Positions 62,707 to 64,000 of a DNA stretch of 64,000 nucleotides are shown piece by piece. The first letter of the stretch is position 1, and each line of letters starts with the position of its first letter. This DNA comes from Tenacibaculum mesophilum (GTDB lineage: Bacteria > Bacteroidota > Bacteroidia > Flavobacteriales > Flavobacteriaceae). The stretch spans positions 2,536,001 through 2,600,000 of the forward strand of contig NZ_CP032544.1 in NCBI RefSeq assembly GCF_003867075.1, read 5' to 3'. The notes beneath the pieces are model-generated. The model was not told where the DNA came from and searched no databases. It saw only the letters and a program-made list of their open reading frames with translations. Position numbers and translations under genes: made by a program.

Positions 62707-64000
62707 TTAAGCTTTTGAGAAAATCGATTTAAAAAAGACATATCCAAAACCAACAAATAACATTAAATGAAAAGGGAACAAACCAAAGTCTCCACCCTGA
62801 TCACCAACAGTAAAAGCACTATACATACCAAAAGCAAAGTATAAAGCTAATAAACCTTCTATGATTACATGTAAAGAGGGTCTTTTACGAATATATTTAT
62901 TGTTTTTCCAACTATCTTTTAACGACTTAATATTGAATTTAGGGGTTCTTACAAATTCACTTTTTTTACCTAAATGACCTTCTAAAACAGCAATTGTATT
63001 GTGTAAAGAGAAGCCCATGGCAATAGAGAAAAAAGCGAAAAAGGCGCCAATATATTTGATAAAATTCCAGAAACCTCCTCCGTAAGTCCTTTTATACATA
63101 AACCAGTAGCAGATAAAGAAAATAAAGGTGCTTACAATAAAAAAGCTCATGACTATAAAGTAAATTTTCAAATGCGCATATTCATTTTTAATATACAACA
63201 TAGGTATACTTAAAACAGCAACTAAAAAGATACAAGTAAACATAGAGCTATTTAGTAAGTGTAGCGTTCCATGAAGTTTTGTTTTAAAAGGAATAGTAGA
63301 ACTTGTAATAATCCTCTTTAACATTTTCTGAAAATTCTCTGCCCCACCTTTGTTCCATCTAAACTGTTGAGAACGAGCAGCACTAATAACTACAGGTAAT
63401 TCAGCAGGAGTAACAACATTTTCTAAATATTTGAATTTCCAATTCTTTAATTGTGCACGGTAGCTTAAATCTAAGTCTTCTGTTAAAGTATCTCCCTCCC
63501 AGTTTCCAGCATCGTAAATACACTCTTTACGCCAAATACCTGCAGTACCATTAAAATTAATAAAATGTCCTTGGCTATTTCTACCTACTTGTTCTAAAGT
63601 AAAATGAGCATCTAAAGCAAACGCTTGAATTTTTGTTAAGGTTGAATAATTTCTATTAATATGTCCCCAACGAGTTTGAACTACGCCTATTTCAGGATCT
63701 TTAAAATACGGAACGGTTTCCAGTAACCAATTTTCCTTAGGTAAGAAATCGGCATCAAAAATAGCAATAAATTCACCTTTGGCCGTTTTAAGTCCTTCCT
63801 TTAGGGCGCCAGCCTTAAATCCTTGACGGTTTTCACGTCTAATATGTTGAATGTCTAAACCTGTTTTTTGAAGCTCTTTAATTTGTTTAGCTGTGCTCTC
63901 AATTGATTCATCGGTAGAATCATCTAATACTTGAATTTCTAACTTTTTGCGTGGATATTCTAATTGAGCAATGTTGTGTAATAAACGCTCCATTACATAT
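62707..64000 (-). CDS. Partial: processive family 2 glycosyltransferase
   Basis: The gene runs off the right edge. The frame stays open beyond ATG 63993 to position 64000 (reading YVMERLL), which in relatives is an internal part of the PxYNE-YVMERLL motif, so the true start lies outside. What is visible is a GT-A catalytic domain with DDSTDES, the metal-binding IFDADFLP, TEDLDLSYR and the QQFRWNKG motif (Q/RxxRW), i.e. cellulose-synthase-like. C-terminal membrane helices follow (about six). It belongs to an operon with the GT87-like gene. The product is unknown: possibly a beta-linked polymer or a glycolipid. Confidence 0.88.
   Translation of the reverse strand, partial: YVMERLLHNIAQLEYPRKKLEIQVLDDSTDESIESTAKQIKELQKTGLDIQHIRRENRQGFKAGALKEGLKTAKGEFIAIFDADFLPKENWLLETVPYFKDPEIGVVQTRWGHINRNYSTLTKIQAFALDAHFTLEQVGRNSQGHFINFNGTAGIWRKECIYDAGNWEGDTLTEDLDLSYRAQLKNWKFKYLENVVTPAELPVVISAARSQQFRWNKGGAENFQKMLKRIITSSTIPFKTKLHGTLHLLNSSMFTCIFLVAVLSIPMLYIKNEYAHLKIYFIVMSFFIVSTFIFFICYWFMYKRTYGGGFWNFIKYIGAFFAFFSIAMGFSLHNTIAVLEGHLGKKSEFVRTPKFNIKSLKDSWKNNKYIRKRPSLHVIIEGLLALYFAFGMYSAFTVGDQGGDFGLFPFHLMLFVGFGYVFFKSIFSKA

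Overview
The window looks like chromosome from a marine member of the Flavobacteriaceae (Bacteroidota). A Tenacibaculum-like genus is my best guess, but the sequence cannot prove it. The reasons are: very AT-rich DNA; promoters of the TTTG / TAnnTTTG type with almost no Shine-Dalgarno sequences; many TonB-dependent receptors carrying an N-terminal carboxypeptidase-regulatory-like domain; SprA, the type IX secretion/gliding outer-membrane channel; and a secreted protease with a type IX C-terminal sorting domain. I see no rRNA genes, CRISPR arrays, insertion sequences or prophage genes. One tRNA gene (Ala, GGC) is present. Left part (1-9020), all on the minus strand, is an iron-uptake island. 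It holds two siderophore-type TonB receptors, a DUF4198 periplasmic protein, small membrane proteins resembling DUF3325 and DUF3649, a PepSY-TM protein and, cut by the edge, a probable AraC-type regulator. Both receptors are preceded by the same 23-bp AT-rich palindrome (likely Fur box) next to a TTTG-N19-TAnnTTTG promoter. 9283-16531 (plus strand) is aromatic amino-acid catabolism (homogentisate dioxygenase, 4-hydroxyphenylpyruvate dioxygenase, tryptophan 2,3-dioxygenase), then DUF3108, an M23 lipoprotein peptidase and glucose-6-phosphate isomerase. 16749-31808 is mostly housekeeping: a TonB receptor, a small cytochrome-like membrane protein, two lysophosphatidate acyltransferases, an acyl-ACP desaturase, an omega-amidase-like hydrolase, an AddB-like nuclease, tRNA-Ala plus a GNAT acetyltransferase, moaE, pgk, an aldo/keto reductase and trpS. 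Two 87-bp REP-like inverted-repeat elements sit between genes here. 31789-46336 holds hemolysin III, the secreted M43-type metalloprotease, a CYTH protein, recO with a haem-type TonB receptor, moaD, a DUF5686 protein, an AsmA-like protein and queG. 46378-47931 is a tandem pair of Aer-like stand-alone PAS proteins. 48169-60600 carries maeB, ruvA, the 7.1-kb sprA, gcvH, a VanZ-like protein and two TonB energy transducers. The window ends with a WbpD-like acetyltransferase and, on the minus strand, a two-gene glycosyltransferase unit cut by the right edge. The genes fit an aerobic heterotroph that imports iron complexes and other large substrates through TonB receptors (the TonB proteins are also encoded here), secretes proteases through SprA and burns amino acids. 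The most interesting unexplained signal is a strong consensus promoter with an A-rich upstream region at 61270-61300. It points at a gene-free stretch of about 75 bases ending in a terminator, which suggests an undescribed small RNA.
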